A stretch of DNA of 64,000 bases from Branchinecta lynchi. Taxonomy: Eukaryota > Arthropoda > Branchiopoda > Anostraca > Branchinectidae. Location of the stretch: positions 11,310,938-11,374,937 of the forward strand of contig JAKZAP010000014.1 of the NCBI GenBank assembly GCA_023053575.1, given 5' to 3'. Position numbers and translations under genes: made by a program. The notes beneath the pieces are model-generated. The model was not told where the DNA came from. It worked only from the letters and a program-made list of their open reading frames with translations, and did not search any database. Shown one piece after another: positions 41,611 to 53,487 of this stretch (within the stretch, counting starts at the first letter, position 1; each line of letters starts with the position of its first letter).

Positions 41611-41679
41611 TAACTTGAAGATCCTTTTGTAATGTTGCCATATCATGTTTCACAATGCTAATGCAAACTACTTCCGTAA

Positions 41680-42030
41680 TCACTACATATATTTCTGATC
41701 CTGGAGACACACGTTTCGTGCGGTACATTCTATCCCCTCTAACAAAACCTCGCTGATTCTCTCACGTGCCATCTTTTGCTACCTTCGATGTGTATCACGC
41801 TGTCGACGGTTCGAGACGGTTGCGCGACGGTTGTCTGTGAGAAGTTTTTCCATCAGGAAAACCGGTTATGTAAATTGTTTCCTTGTTTCGCTACAAGTCA
41901 ACGGGTCTCGGAAAAGGCTTAAAACAGCCAAAACAGTTGGTTATTTATTGAAAACACAGCATAGTTGAAGTGTTCAAATACTTTAAAATACTGCAAGTTG
42001 AAGAGTGAATAGTGCGAGGAGAGTAGTACT
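41680..42030 (+). repeat. fragment of the minisatellite-tipped family
   Basis: Direct match to 46,628-46,945: GTGCGGTACATTCTATCCCC, ACAAAACCTCGCTGATT and GCTACAAGTCAACGGGTCTC blocks recur in order. It lacks the GACAAAACGTCCCC tips. Confidence 0.7.
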
Positions 42031-42269
42031 TAGGCTAACTGGTACATATATTTAGCCACAGCAAGTGCATGAAAATGGCAAATTTCGAAGTTAACGAATG
42101 TTCTAATAAGCATACCTCTATTGCATTCCCAGAGGGTCTGATGGGGAAAGTGACTTTTTCCAAGTTCAATATGCCTGCCAAGTTTCATTCATCCTACACA
42201 TATGAAAAAAAGTTTGGTCGCCACTGAATTACCTTCACCAGAAGCAAAATATACTGAAGCCGACTCTAG

Positions 42270-42670
42270 TGTTGGGCGATATTCGATATCGATAACGATA
42301 TATCCATATATCGGACCAAATATCGATATCGAAAACGATATTTGTCCATTCGTAAATAATGCAAATAATCCAACATAACCTACACTTATACATACGAAAT
42401 TGGAGCAGTATGTTTTCCGTAATTCATTTCTTATTTATTCGGAGTTCGAGATTGATTAAGATGCGATATATTGGATATCGATAGATCGATATATCGGACC
42501 AAATATCGATGTCGAAACGAAAGTATCCATATCGAAAACGATATTTGTTCGTTCGTTATTATTATAAATAATCCAACCTAACCTACACTTATACATCCGA
42601 AGCTGGAGCAATATGTTTTCCGTAATTCATTTCTTATTTATTCGGAGTTTGAGATGAACAAAGATGCGAT
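42270..42670. repeat. two tandem copies of a roughly 200-bp ATATCGAT-rich unit
   Basis: 42,270-42,445 and 42,465-42,665 share ATATCGGACCAAATATCGAT, AACCTACACTTATACAT and TATGTTTTCCGTAATTCATT. Each begins with overlapping CGATATATCGATA palindromes. Confidence 0.8.
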
Positions 42671-42799
42671 ACAAAGACTTGCTGTCTGCGATACAGTCGA
42701 GAGTGCACAATCCTTCGTGATTAGCTGAAAGTAGTAGGACCTGCAATAAAATAGTCTTGAAATCTTGTAATATTCTACAAAAGAGTCTGCTACATTTGT

Positions 42800-43607
42800 T
42801 ATGGGGAGGGGGGGGCAGAGCCTACAATGTTACCGATATTTTAAGGAATCCTAGAAAATGAGAATTCGAACTTTAAATTTTTGATATCCCAAAACGTATG
42901 TGGAGGGATACCTATGACATCGCAAAAGTCCGTCTGCCATCTGTCCGTCTGTCTGTCTGTGAGCACGATGACTCTCGAAGGGAATGAGATATATGAAACT
43001 TGGTGTGAGGATCCTTTGTGTCAAGGGAAAGGTCGAGTTCGTAGATGGGCTCTCTAGCCCTACAGCAGGGGGGTGGGGTTCAAATTAAGGGTCAAACAAA
43101 ATATTTTTAAACAGCTAATGAGATAGTCGATGAAGGGGTAAAAAGACATGATTATGAAAATCATTTTCTCGCTTGACAAGTAGTTCGCCCGAAATCCGGC
43201 AAGAACCGGAAGTTTTTTAAAAGTAAATGTTTTATTTGAAGTTGATTAGGGGATAAGTCCCCGAACACTGTTAATTTTACCGAATCACGATCATTACATC
43301 GAACAGATTCGGCCCGTTAGCCTATTTGGGATTCTGTATAACTACCGAAATCCTGTAATATACCTAAGGTTCTGGTATCGAAAAAATACCGAACAATTTT
43401 ATTGAAATCTGGGGCCTTCGCACCAAAAGTTGATGAATCCCCTTGCAACGACCCTGAACGTAAGTATACGTCGACAGACTGAACCCATATCTGATTTTGG
43501 TTTGCTCAGATCAAGGAGTCTGGTGAAGACAAAACACAATTTCCTGTATCGAATATTAAATTGCTCGGATCCCATCGAAACCTTTGGTCTTGTTTTTTAA
43601 GGTCGGA
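42800..43607. mobile_element. interleaved hAT-like element and family X
   Basis: Order along the plus strand: hAT-like left interior (42,800-42,885, GGGGGGGCAGAGCC then GAATTCGAACTTTAAATT); family X head (42,886-43,256, CCCAAAACGTATGTGGAGGG); hAT-like right end (43,257-43,455, ending CCCCTTGCAACGACCCTG); family X tail (43,456-43,607, GGATCCCATCGAAACCTTTG). Confidence 0.7.
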
Positions 43608-44112
43608 CTGGAATCCTCAGCATGAAATGGTGTATTCTGATGCGTAACTAGCCCTTGATTCGGAATCGAATCCTTGCATGGCCCCGCGTATGACGTACTA
43701 TCATAATTAAGAACACACGGAAGGAGTCAATTATTCCCATCTTCTGTTTTCCAACGAACGTCGAACAACCAAATTAAACAATTTATCGGCTTCGGTAGCG
43801 CTCTGCTGCAAGTGCTGCATAGTGCTTGACAGAAGCCGGTGGGAGAAAGGGGGTGACATGGGAGTGAAATTCGCCGCGCTGGGAGGCCTTTCATGCAGGA
43901 TGACGAATCTTGCCCAGCCCTAACTGTTAGGGAATAATTTTTTGAGTAATTATTTTGTGGTGAAAACGTCATACGTCCATTTTTAAAGTAGAGAAAAGGT
44001 GACGCTTGATAAAGAAACTATGGGAGGAAGGGGGTGGAAGGTAAATATATTCATGAATTGGATACGTCAGCTACGATGTTTTAGCAGCGATATGTGGAGA
44101 GGCAAACAAAGC

Positions 44113-45232
44113 CGGTTGTCGACAAAACGTCCCCGTGACAAAATGTCCCCATGACAAAACGAGTTTTTGGCGAAAAGTTTTTTTTTTTCATCGCTGAGGG
44201 ATAGCTAGGACTATGAGACCACTGATTGCCTCATCGATTCAGACAAAAAAGTTTTTTGAATATAAACTTTTGAAAATCACTATGGGTTGACTACTTCAGT
44301 ATTTAACCAATACTCAAGAAACCGACCAGAGTGTTGCTCACGGCTATAGCCATTTCTTCAAGGACCCCTCGCCCCGTTTACTCTTCAACTTACAGTATTT
44401 TAAAATATTTGAATACTTAGAAATAGGCTGCGCTTGCAACAAATAACCCACGATTTTGGCTGTTTTAAGCTGGTTTTAAGCCTTTTCCGAGACCCGTTGA
44501 CTTGTAGCGAAAACAGGAAAAGTGATTTCAGTCCAAGGAAGGATCCTGGATTGAGTATTCATATCCCCCAGGTTCAGTATCTTGTATCTTTCAGTATCTT
44601 TGATCTCTTTTGATCTCCTAAGATTTTGCATGTTGTTTCAAACGACCTAGAACTCGTCAGTTACGAGTCAATTGCAAGTTGCAAGACATATTACACGATA
44701 CATTTTAACTGAAAAAAAAAAAAAATTATGAAGCAACCGGTTCTATGTCCGATCTTTCCTGCTTATAAAAATGTTCCCGCATCTGTAATGCACACGTTTT
44801 ACCTCGATCATGCACCTGAAGATCGAGGTGAACTTTAAATCTGTGCTTGGAGACGTTTTGTCACGGGGACGTTTTGTCATGGGGACGTTTCGCCGGGGAC
44901 GTTTTGTCATGGAGACGTTTCGTCGGTAAGCCAACAAAACCGCGGAAACAGTGTAAAGAGTTCAGCTTCACATATTGAACAAAGGGGTTGCCCATCCCCG
45001 ATTTAACTGTACACCAAGTTCCAGGGTGTCAATGCCGGCACCTGACTTTCCTTTTTTATATCGTTAGCAGTATACAATTACTAGTGGCCAGCTTACACTA
45101 AAGGGTTTCACCAGCCGGCACCTGTAGCCCCGTGACAGAACATTAAAATAAGCATGCTTAGATGCGAATCAGGTCGATTAGTCACGGTGACGTTTCGTCA
45201 GGTTCAGCCAGGGGACGCTTCGCCGACAACCG
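44113..45232. mobile_element. minisatellite-tipped element A
   Basis: Starts CGGTTGTCGACAAAACGTCC and ends with the reverse complement of CGGTTGTCGGCGAAGCGTCC. Arrays of a 16-bp unit GACAAAACGTCCCCGT sit at the left tip and, in reverse, at 44,860-44,935 and 45,180-45,230. The interior matches element B in the opposite orientation. No coding frame. Confidence 0.7.
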
Positions 45233-45879
45233 CTTCAAGCTGGTTCACAATCTCGCCTTTGTAAGCATTCAATAAAATAAAGATATAGATTCAAGACAAT
45301 AGGTCCGCGGCATTTGAATACCGGGAAAGAATGTTGACCACATATCTCTCACTATTAACAACATAACATCACCTCTTTGCGTTCCTAACCGTTCTCTGTT
45401 ATCGCGAGATAAGTTGAGTAGTCTGATATCCTGTCAAAAATCAGACTACTCAACTTATCTGGAAAGCTTCAATAACAATAGTTCAATTGAAACATTGCCC
45501 GAAGAGGACACTCGGTTGTCTCAGTCAAGCTCAGGGGTGCCAAAAAGTCAAAAATAAAATCCTCAGATTTGGAGGGAAAAAATCCCGGAAGGGGACAAAA
45601 ATCCCCATTTCTGTTATTTGTCGTTTCTGACGTTCTCGCATTTGTAGGGCACAAACTATCCAGACCAGAGAGTTAATAGACTGCTGCAGTGGCAATTACC
45701 TAAAGTCGGTATATCTTGCATTTCATACATTTGAGGCGCGTTTTACTTGGCTGCTTCGTCCACACATGTCAAGAATATCGTTTCACTTGCCCAGTTGACA
45801 ATATTTGACGTCATCATTTTGCTGTTTTATTTATACCAATGGGTACTTTCGTCCGCTATAGCAGGCAATAGGGCATACA

Positions 45880-47225
45880 ACGTCCCCGACAACGAAATGG
45901 CTTACCGACGAAACGTCCCCATGACAAAACGTCCCCGGCGAAACGTCCCCGTGACAAAACGTCCCCGTGACAAAACATCCCCGTGACAAAACGTCCCTAT
46001 GACAAAATGTCCCCGTGTCGAAGCGTCCCTGTGTCAAAACGTCCCCGTGGCGAAAAGTCCCCAAGCATAGATTTTTAAGTTCGCCTCGATCTTCAGGTGC
46101 ATGATCGAGTAAAACAACTTCAGAGTGTGCATTACAGATGTGGGAACATTCCTTATAAGCAGGAAAGATCGGACATAGAACTGGTTGCTTCTTAAATGTA
46201 CAGTTTTCAGTTAAAATATGTCGTGTTATATGCCTTGCAACTTGCAAATGACTCGTAACTGGTGAGTTCTAGGTCGTTTGAAGCAACATGCACAATCTGA
46301 GGAGCATATTGGTGAGGAGCATATTCCGCTGTGGCTCAAAAAGAGTCAAACAAGGGAAATGCAAAAATAAGCGTAGTGCCGCTATGCTGGTTAAAAATAA
46401 CATGGGAAGCGAGGAAACGAAAGCGGATGGAACCACTAGTTAGGTAGAGAGACATGGTTAATATAGGTTAGAATGTTTTGATCCTTTCATAAAATCTTTT
46501 AATAATAAATATCACCAAATTAAATATCGAACAAAAGCGAGATCACATGAGTTGTATCGCAGCCTAAACTAACACACAAAATAAAACCAATTAAATAAAA
46601 GATAAAACAATAAATCTTTGCTTCCGCAATTACTCCATATATCTCTAAACCCGGAGACCCTAATTTCGTACGGTACATTCTAACCCCGCTAACAAAACCA
46701 CGCTGATTTTCTCACTTGACATGTTTTGATACCTTGGACGTGTACCACGCTGTCGACGGTTGTCTGCGAGAAGTTTTTCCATCAGAGAAACCGGTCTTGT
46801 AAATTGTTTCCTGCTTTCGCTACAAGTCAACTGGTTTCAGAAAAGGCTTAAAACAGCCACAACCGTGGGTTGTTTGTTGCAAACACAGCCTAGTATTCAC
46901 ATATTTTAAAATACTGTAAGCTGAAGAGTCAATAGTGCGAGGGGTCCTTTAAGAAATGGCTATAGCCGGAAGCAACAGTTTGGTAGGTTTCTTGAGTATC
47001 GGTTAAATGCTGAAATAGTCAACCCATCGAGGTTTTCCAAAGTTTATATCCCAAAAACATTTTGTGTCTGAATTGATGACGCAATCAGTAGTCTCATAGG
47101 CCTAGCTACCGTCAGCGCTGAAAATAAAATTCTATAGCCGGGGACGTTTCGCCAAGGGGACGTTTTGTCATGGGGAAGTTTTGTCACAGAGACGTTTCGA
47201 ATAGGGACGTATGTCGACAACCCAA
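45880..47225. mobile_element. minisatellite-tipped element B (inverted relative to A)
   Basis: 45,890-46,075 is the longest array of the 16-bp unit GACAAAACGTCCCCGT (about ten units with GTGTC/GGCGA variants). 46,080-46,210 and 46,745-47,100 are reverse complements of 44,700-44,860 and 44,190-44,560. The right end is GACGTATGTCGACAACCC. Long frames reading GTFCHGDV repeats are minisatellite artefacts. Confidence 0.7.
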
Positions 47226-47534
47226 CGAAACACGGAGCATGCGATCTTAGATAAACAGAGCATAGCTTTCGATGGGACCCCACAGGGGTTTCACTCGGGG
47301 CTGTCTCTGGTTTTGTGTCACCAGTGTCCAGCTCTTCTGTTATAATGAGTTAAAAGAACATTTGATAAATTGTAGCTTCATTAGTAAACTTCCCCAGACG
47401 TTTCTACCCAGACTGTCTATCCAAGGCAAGACCAAGTATAGTATTTCTCTCATTGTGTCTTTCTCCTGTTTATCAACCTTCCAATCAGTTTTACCCATAA
47501 CTTCGTATCTACGGCAAAACTACTTATCCACTTA

Positions 47535-47770
47535 GAACAAGACCAAAGGTTTCGATGGGATCCCAAAAATCCAATATTTGAACCAGACAATTTGGTCTTG
47601 TCTTCGACAGATCCAGTCTTCGCCAGGCTAATCACCAGAGAAACCAAGTTCAGATATACTGACCGAAACTTCCTTCTTTACTTCTGCAAAATTCCCGGTT
47701 TCGGCAGAATTCCCAGGGAACTAATTGTCCAAGAAGAAAAGAAAATTCAGAAACGAATTCATCCAGAAAC
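47535..47770 (-). repeat. family X, tail fragment, reverse orientation
   Basis: Contains AAGACCAAAGGTTTCGATGG then GATCCCAAAAATCC, followed by AAATTCCCGGTTTCGGC, the reverse complement of the right end of the copy at 14,350-15,585. Confidence 0.7.
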
Positions 47771-50725
47771 GAATTCATTTTTATGGACCTCGGGTTCCTC
47801 AAGTCGCATTGAGAGGGGGTTAAATTTCGTAATTTCATATTTTTGCCAGTGGCCTGAAAAGATCCCTTGCCCAAAAAGACCGAAAATAAATAAATTATTG
47901 TTTCATATTTGTAGCTGCGGTCTGAGGGTTACCATTGCCACGAAGGACTCACATACCAAAAATTGCAAATTTCGGTATTTTTCAAATATTCTCGAGTTTC
48001 TCAATTGGTTTCGAGTTTAAACCCTTACGGTATTGGCATTGAAATTGTATTCTTTTTTTTTTAGTACAGTATGGTCTGACCCTAGCCAAGTAATTTTCAT
48101 AATTTTATCTGCGGACTGAGGAGGAGCTTTGCGAAGAAGGGTCGAAATCCCCAGATAGAAATTTCAGGGTTTTAGCTGACCTTAGAAGAAAGCCACGAAA
48201 AGACCAGATACCAAAAATTGTCAAAATTTCTTATTATTATAATGGCACTTTGGGTTGCTCTTAGAGGTTTAAATTTCATAATTTCAGTATTTCATTTTTT
48301 GTTTTTACGGCCAGAAGAGGACCCTTCCAGCGGGATTGAAATAAGGAAAGTTATACTTCAAATTTTACCTGCGGCCTGAAGGGGGGAAAAGGAACACTGA
48401 AAGAAAAATTTCGTCTCTTTTGAAGGGTCTCGGATTGCTCGGATCGAATTCCGGGTGGTTAAAAAATCGTAAGTTCGGCAGGGACGAAATACAAACATTG
48501 CAGTTCCTTATTTTTACCTTTTTACGCTAGGTAGAGGGAAATCTCCCATGGATGAACTTTCGGTGTGTGGCCTGTAATTTGTCCGTCCAGTTCAAGTATA
48601 TTTTTGTGTCTGTAACGATGAGATGTGTCTGTTTGTTTTATACTCGGAAGGCCTCACCTCGGTGTCGAGCTCCGTGTCGTCTATCGGAGCGCGGGAATTG
48701 GATAATAAATTACCTGAACCGTCTGACTAATTTCCAGAACCTTCTGGACTGAAAATAAGTGTAACTTCAGCAACTATTAGGGCGCGGGAATTTGACGAAT
48801 AAATACAAGAGCCTTCTGGATGCAAATTCGCGGTAGCTTACACTCATCACAGTTTGCGTAAGTTTTTGAGCGTGGGTAGTTAACGACTAAATTAGCAAAA
48901 CCTGCTGATTAAACTTCACGGTACTTCGTTTTTTTATTTTTAGCTGGCGTAACAGTCAACGCGGACATTAAACGTAAATTACCTAAAACTTGTCATTGAA
49001 ATTGCGGTAAATTATGGAATGATTTTATAGCTTGCTAAGAAGAAGATCCTCGGAATATGACGCGTAATTTATTGCAAACCTCTGATTAAAACCGATTAAA
49101 ACTCTTTTTTGGCGTTTGCGTAACTTAGCGAGCGCGGGTACGACAGGAGTAAATACCAGAACCCCCATTGCAGGTGTAAGGATATTCTTATAGGCATAAA
49201 AAAGCGGGTATGGAACCACTTGCTAATACGTGTACCGTTTCCCCCAACGTATACAGTTAATACAGTGTAACCTTTCTTGTCCTGGGCTATAAGTGACAAT
49301 CCTAGGTTACATCAGCACAAGTCGCGGCAGATAGACTTTCTAGTAAAACCCTACTTGACTGAGTCTCTAATTTTGTTAGTTACTAGCGTACACGACATAT
49401 ATACCGACTAGAGTCACGCCCAGTTTTTGTCAAAGGATATCCTACTAAAATACCACTTTTGTTTTGTTTTTCTGTTTAAAATATATCAACTGATTTGAAA
49501 ATCAATAAGATATCTGAAGCTTCAGTACCAATGATCGACATTTAGGAAGTCTTATTTGGCCCTTTGTTTGAGTAAAAAAAATAATATAGATACCGCTCCT
49601 TGCTAATGAAGCTCATTTCAGTGGTGTAGGCTATCACACATTAAAGTAGCAGACCCCTCGTAAATAAAAATAGAAAACTGAATTTCAGCTTAAATTGTTA
49701 AGAAACAAATGCGGCTCAGTTTCTTAAAGAACAAAAAAGTTCGTTACCTTGAAAAAATTCCGAGTTCTGAGCCTTTCTTTGCAATTTTTGCCGTAATTTG
49801 CGAGTAATTTGTAACCGTTAGTTGTAAAACATGGTGAATAGAGAATGAACTTAATCGTAGTCTTGTAGAGCTTGCTTTGGTCTTTCGAATGATATAAGAT
49901 AACATTGGATTTTGACAACTATGTATCTTTGAAAAAAAGGAAGAATGATGACAGGTCAACATAAGCGAAATTTGTCGTTTTTAGCCTACATCCCAGAAAA
50001 GCAACAACCGTGGAAACGCGCACTACGATATTCGTTTTCAGCGACATCGACAACCCTAGGAACTACTTCTCAGTATTTGTGTTGCAAAACTTCTCAGCAT
50101 TTGTGTTCCACCTAAGCTGTGATTAAGAGAAATACGCGAGTTGCGTCAAAATATAGAATCTGGCTGGCGCCCTGCCTGCCTTAGGATATTCGGTATCAAC
50201 TCACCCCTTGTTACTCAGGCGATGTCAGTCGAAACCGCAGTGTGGGAGGGAATAGGGTGGCATTGCGCCTAGTGGGTGGGTTACGCTGATTACACTTCCA
50301 AGAGAACAGTGAATAACACGGTGGGAATTGACGTGACCATTTAACAGGTGGGCCGTTTAAGGGGAAGATTACAGAGCTGTGTAATGGAAATAGAAGACTC
50401 TAAAGAAGACTTTCGTTATCTCAGATCCTATCGTCTGTTGTTATAATACTTTGGCGAGCTAATATGGCCACAGCAAAGGAAATATACGGAGAGAAGCAAG
50501 GGGATAGTGTAGACTACACCACGGAATCGCATGGTGACCGAGAGGAAAACCTCTACTAAAAGTTTAAATTCAATTGGCGGGCTTTAATTCCGGACTGTAA
50601 AATGTACATTCTGAAAGAACAAGCCCGAATGTTTCAATGGGATCCGAATGGGGAATATTTATTTATTTATTTAATAACCTATAGACAAGCGGGTCGAGCA
50701 GTTCTCCTGTAGGCTTAATAATTCC
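47771..50725. other. no gene recognised; weak degenerate repeats
   Basis: 47,800-48,500 holds loosely periodic blocks with AAATTTCATAATTTCA and GCGGCCTGA words. 50,560-50,600 has AAATTCAATTGGCGGG, resembling the retroposon end at 4,680. Otherwise unrecognised. Confidence 0.4.
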
Positions 50726-50729
50726 CCCA

Positions 50730-51265
50730 AACCGGATGGAGCGACGTCCCGGCAGCAGCAGCTACTGTAGGCTAGTCAATAGGCCTACTACATATGAACA
50801 TATAAAGTGAGCGCCGCAGGCGAGATTAGTTAAAGTTCTTCCTGTCAAATTTGACTTTTTCCATGCAGATCCCAGATTCGAATGTTTCTCAAATCCCAAC
50901 CCTTTGACTGGCTTAAGACCCCAGTTAAATGACGCGCCCATCCACAAAATACAGAATATTACGAAAAGCGCAGCAGGAGGAATTTTCGAAACAACTCTGA
51001 TTACAGCGTGTTTTTGGTATCCAAAATCAAAGTTGGGACTATCGATGAAATCATGGATTAATCCTTTTGTCACGACCAGTTCTTCGCCTCTACCGCATAA
51101 ATTACCAAATCCCAGTTTTTATACCGGATACATTTCGTCGAAAGTGGAACAATAGGCGGGATTCGTGGTAACTATCGAGTCCCAAAAATTATGCCGAATA
51201 AATTACCGAATCTCAATCCTGATACCGAATAATTTTGGACCGATAGCCTATTTGGTACTCTGTGT
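50730..51265. repeat. fragment of the ACCGAATC hAT-like family
   Basis: AACCGGATGGAGCGACGTCC, GGCAGCAGCAG and ATAAAGTGAGCGCCG match 27,285-27,370 in the same order; TACCGAATCTCAATCC words follow. It abuts arm 2 of the inverted pair. Confidence 0.7.
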
Positions 51266-52152
51266 AGCTACTGAATCTCCATGAGTCTATGTTCCGTATG
51301 GAAAAGTTGAGATACGGTTGATAGTGGCGAAAATACTGCCAAGACAAGGACGTGACTCTGATCGAACAGTAACTGATGAACATCATGTGGCAATATCACG
51401 AAGGGATAATTCGGATCTACGTCTGTTAATTCGGCGTGGTGAATGTGCAAAATGCAATTGAAGTTGTTGATTGTTTATGAGCAATAACATTCCTACAACT
51501 AAGTTTTATATTCGCCTTATGGTTATCGTGCCAAGATCCTCTCATCCCAGAGTCATTTATAATCCTTCCGCATAAATCGCTAAAAGAGCCATCTACGCAC
51601 ACGTTTCCGAAACTCTTCTCCACTTCGTTTCAGCCATATAGTAGTAGTGATTAGACAAGACGAGCGTCAAAAACTGTCCGGCGGACTAAAAAAAGAAAAA
51701 GTGAAAAACAGCTTAAATCATTATTTGTAGAGTCATAAACAAACATTAGTAACAGTAAACTTTCACAAAATCATCAATATGTGAAGTAACTCTGAAATCA
51801 CATGAAAGTTTTAAGAGCTGGGGTTGCTCTCTCTGCATGCAATCTGTACCAGCTCGTCGCCAGCATCCAACGTTGATACGGTGACACCTGGAGCACGGTA
51901 CCAAGGAGGAACACTGCGGCCAGAGGTGTCGCTGACGACAGTAGCGTCGTTCCCTATATAAGACCTGTCCATCGGTGGACACGGTGACTCTGTTGGGATG
52001 GAAGACAAAGAAGGACATTAGGCTTGAGCCCAGACTGCATCTGGCATAGTGTATCCAGCGTTAGGCATAGGGTATGCCAAACGCTAGACATATCTGGCGT
52101 TTGGCATAGGGTATCCAAAAATCAGGGGTTTGTGGTTGACTGGGCAGGCCTG
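51265..52152 (-). repeat. arm 2 of the large inverted pair
   Basis: Reverse-complement partner of 40,622-41,610, with the same order of landmarks, including the terminal-exon-like ORF (on the minus strand, about 51,988-51,810) and GGCATAGGGTATCC repeats at 52,050-52,120. The polyadenylation signal of copy 1 is changed here (AATAAT). Confidence 0.85.
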
Positions 52153-52538
52153 CATGATATTCGGTATAATGCTAATACTCTTGATGACTAACTCCCTTTG
52201 ATGAAAATGACAAAACGATCCTTACCGAGCCAACCTAAAAAAAGGTGACATCTTCTGATAATTTACACGTCTAAAATGGTTCAACATAAAGGTTTTTCTG
52301 TATATAATCCTTAAAACCCACCTTCACTGGAAATTATTTATCAAATTTTTATTTAATTCAACAGAACAGAAACTCCTCCACTTTTAAATCTTCTATTCCT
52401 TCCCAAGGGATGAAACGATGGAAGTGAGAAGCTAAGAAAATCCGGTAGATGACAGAAACCAGTGTCTAGATGGTACGCGCGAAAACATTGATGAGTTTAA
52501 ATCGTTAAGACAGCGTGGTTTCATTTGCTTGTTAAAAG

Positions 52539-52757
52539 GCGATGCATTCCAGACCGATTAACTGACAGACGTTTGGTGAAATGTGACAGTCATGAATTTC
52601 TGTTGAAGATGAACTGGCTTCACAGACAAAGCAAGCGCATGATCAAGAAGGATGAAGACCAAAAGCAGCAGGAGTTCTTCAGCCGAATATCTCAAGCTCA
52701 GTCAATATTTTCAGACCAGAGGGACTCCAGTCCTGCAACACAAGGACAGAAAAAAAG
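52539..52757 (+). other. candidate internal exon of an unidentified host gene
   Basis: Acceptor-like GCTTGTTAAAAG, then an open frame RCIPDRLTDRRLVKCDSHEF, NWLHRQSKRMIKKDEDQ and SQAQSIFSDQRDSSPATQGQ, to AAAAAAAG/GTTTTT. The hydrophilic, Lys/Gln-rich composition with mixed third positions looks coding. Phase 2 in and 2 out. No family recognised and no partner exon found nearby with confidence. Confidence 0.3.
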
Positions 52758-53214
52758 GTTTTTTGAATCATTTTATTTCACCTAGCTAGTTGAACTGTTA
52801 TCTGTACAGGAGGGGTATCCAATCTCGAATTTAAAAGACCTTGAACTTAGCCTGAATTCCTGAAAACTTAGCAAGGAAATTTCTGTGCAGTACGAAACAG
52901 AACCAGGGTCACTCAGGGTTTCCTTCTTGAAAGTTAAGACCTTTTTAGGACTGGGCTGAAATTTCCTTCCAATCTTTTTAGGCCAAGATCGAGGTTGTGT
53001 AAATTTGAGGTTGGATACCCCTCCTGTATATGAGATGAGACCCAGACCCAGTTTCTATCAACTTCAAAAATTTGGCATGTTTAGGGTGATTGTAGAGGCT
53101 GGAAAATAAATGGTGGGAATTACATGCATATATTTCATTCCCAGGGTGTTCCAGATAGCAAGGTATCCCGTATGCCTGCCTGTAGTGGTGTGAAAACTGT
53201 TGGTAACCATCCTG

Positions 53215-53487
53215 CAGAGGCGTTACTTGCCAAAATGTTTTTTGGGGGGGACAAGACATTTACCAACTGGCTGGTAATTTTTACCTACAGTTTCTGCAGA
53301 AAAACAAATGTTTTCCAAGAAAAAAACGATTGTTTTCAAGAAAAAAACAACAGTTGTAAAAAAAATTGGCTGCTTTTCAGAAAAACCTACTGTCTTCAAG
53401 AAAAATTGGCTGTTTGAATTGCGGCGCTTCGCGCCGACTGACTCAGTTATTTTTACCGACTGGCCAACATTGGTTGTGACGCCCCTC
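53215..53487 (-). mobile_element. short non-autonomous element, copy 2
   Basis: Reverse copy of 18,461-18,712. Tips AGAGGCGTTAC and (reverse) AGGGGCGTCAC form short inverted repeats; the G-run, AAAACA-rich interior and TTTTTACCGACTGGCC block are shared. Confidence 0.7.

Noticed and set aside
45831..46247. 138-codon minus-strand frame with GTFCHGDV repeats
   Set aside because: It is the 16-bp minisatellite read in one frame; the repeats are nucleotide repeats, and no domain is present.
53124..53417. Exon starting GVPDSKVSRMPACSG as the partner of the 52.5-kb exon
   Set aside because: The acceptor CCCAG is plausible, but its phase does not match the donor of the upstream candidate and the frame runs into a MITE.
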